Assembly: GCA_963800285.1 (NCBI GenBank) | Contig: CAWDAL010000009.1 | Location: forward strand, 62,001-126,000 | Source: DASUPK01 sp963800285 | GTDB lineage: Bacteria > Actinomycetota > Thermoleophilia > Solirubrobacterales > 70-9 | Direction of reading: 5' to 3' | Length of the DNA stretch: 64,000 bases | Shown: positions 63,733-64,000 of the stretch, one piece after another | How the letters are laid out: the number at the start of each line of letters is the position of its first letter | Numbering within the stretch: the first letter of the stretch is position 1 | Made by a program: the position numbers and the translations under genes | The notes under the pieces: model-generated | What the model was told of the DNA's origin: nothing | The model's database searches: none | Seen by the model: the letters and a program-made list of their open reading frames with translations, nothing else

Positions 63733-64000
63733 TGGCCGACACAACGAAAAGACGGTCGCCAGCGGAGTCGGGCGGATTCGAGACGATCGCCGAGATGGAG
63801 GCCGAGGCCCACGCCGGCCGGGACGGCCAGCCGCACGGCGACGACAGCCTGATGGGGCGCTTCGACCGCTGGGGGCTGCGCCGGTTCAGCGGCTGGGACG
63901 CGGTCAAGGCGGTGACGCTCATGACCGTCCTCCTGCTGATCTTCGCGGGCGGCTCCGTGCGCAAGGCGGCCGACGAGCTCAAGCCCGGCCTCGGCAGGGA
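63732..64000 (+). CDS. Membrane-anchored protein, 5' part only
   Basis: The first 89 codons are visible and the gene is cut by the window end. A charged cytoplasmic N-terminus (ADTTKRRSPAESGGFETIAE) is followed by one membrane helix (VKAVTLMTVLLLIFAGGSV). By position next to an MBOAT gene, and by overlap with it, an AlgJ/AlgX- or DUF459-like SGNH partner is plausible, but the catalytic part is outside the window. Confidence 0.7.
   Translation, partial: MADTTKRRSPAESGGFETIAEMEAEAHAGRDGQPHGDDSLMGRFDRWGLRRFSGWDAVKAVTLMTVLLLIFAGGSVRKAADELKPGLGR

Overview
The window is one contiguous stretch of high-GC chromosomal DNA. It has short intergenic gaps, frequent 1-14 nt gene overlaps, many GTG/TTG starts and many TANNNT -10 boxes placed 6-7 nt before a start codon (leaderless transcription). 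Together with a fused 2-oxoglutarate dehydrogenase E2-E1 protein, an F420-type LLM oxidoreductase, paired acyl-CoA dehydrogenases, a decaprenyl-phosphate phosphoribosyltransferase-like enzyme and cyclic-di-AMP riboswitches before NlpC/P60-like genes, this points to an actinobacterium. The lysine/histidine-rich tails of several secreted proteins suggest a soil Thermoleophilia/Solirubrobacterales-like lineage. The lineage is an inference; there is no rRNA or tRNA to confirm it.

Layout. 1-1061: tail of a RusA-like nuclease gene, then about 780 bp with no convincing gene. 1062-10095: a block of exported enzymes and proteins (beta-propeller/phosphoesterase, acid phosphatase, two alpha/beta hydrolases, a sialidase-like Asp-box protein, a lysine-rich secreted protein). 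10231-13783: membrane proteins (flippase-like, YihY/BrkB), DUF2804, haloalkane dehalogenase. 13800-19547: sulfotransferase, divergent RpiB-like protein, RibD-like reductase, then an acyl-CoA dehydrogenase, a ribbon-helix-helix protein, a phosphotransferase and a HAD hydrolase that together reproduce, unfused, the three domains of animal ACAD10. 19544-29791: transporters, a two-component pair, DEAD-box helicase, quinone oxidoreductase, PfkB kinase, Na+/H+ antiporter, DsbA-like protein, UbiA-like membrane protein and UbiE/MenG-like methyltransferase.

29869-36436: citrate synthase, two small conserved proteins, an LLM oxidoreductase, two acyl-CoA dehydrogenases and a nitronate monooxygenase-like enzyme around a shared palindromic operator. 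36461-42820: FGE-like secreted protein, UbiA-type phosphoribosyltransferase, a REP-like inverted repeat, and a two-gene operon of fatty acyl-CoA reductase plus alkyl-DHAP-synthase-like flavoenzyme (a candidate ether-lipid pathway). 42873-51150: TCA enzymes: a 1472-aa E2-E1 fusion that carries its own two lipoyl domains and E3-binding domain, then aconitase on the other strand, with a candidate C-rich-loop small RNA between. 51200-56815: a secreted CocE-like hydrolase, an SDR, and three tandem secreted NlpC/P60-like paralogues, two of them behind separate cyclic-di-AMP riboswitches. 57055-61039: a polyamine-type ABC importer operon. 61063-64000: two convergent SGNH-like paralogues and an MBOAT acyltransferase, probably for O-acylation of a surface polymer; the last gene runs off the window.

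The strongest leads are the ACAD10-like cluster, the reductase/alkyl-synthase operon, the riboswitch-controlled hydrolase triplet, the C-rich-loop RNA and the lipoyl-bearing E2-E1 fusion.
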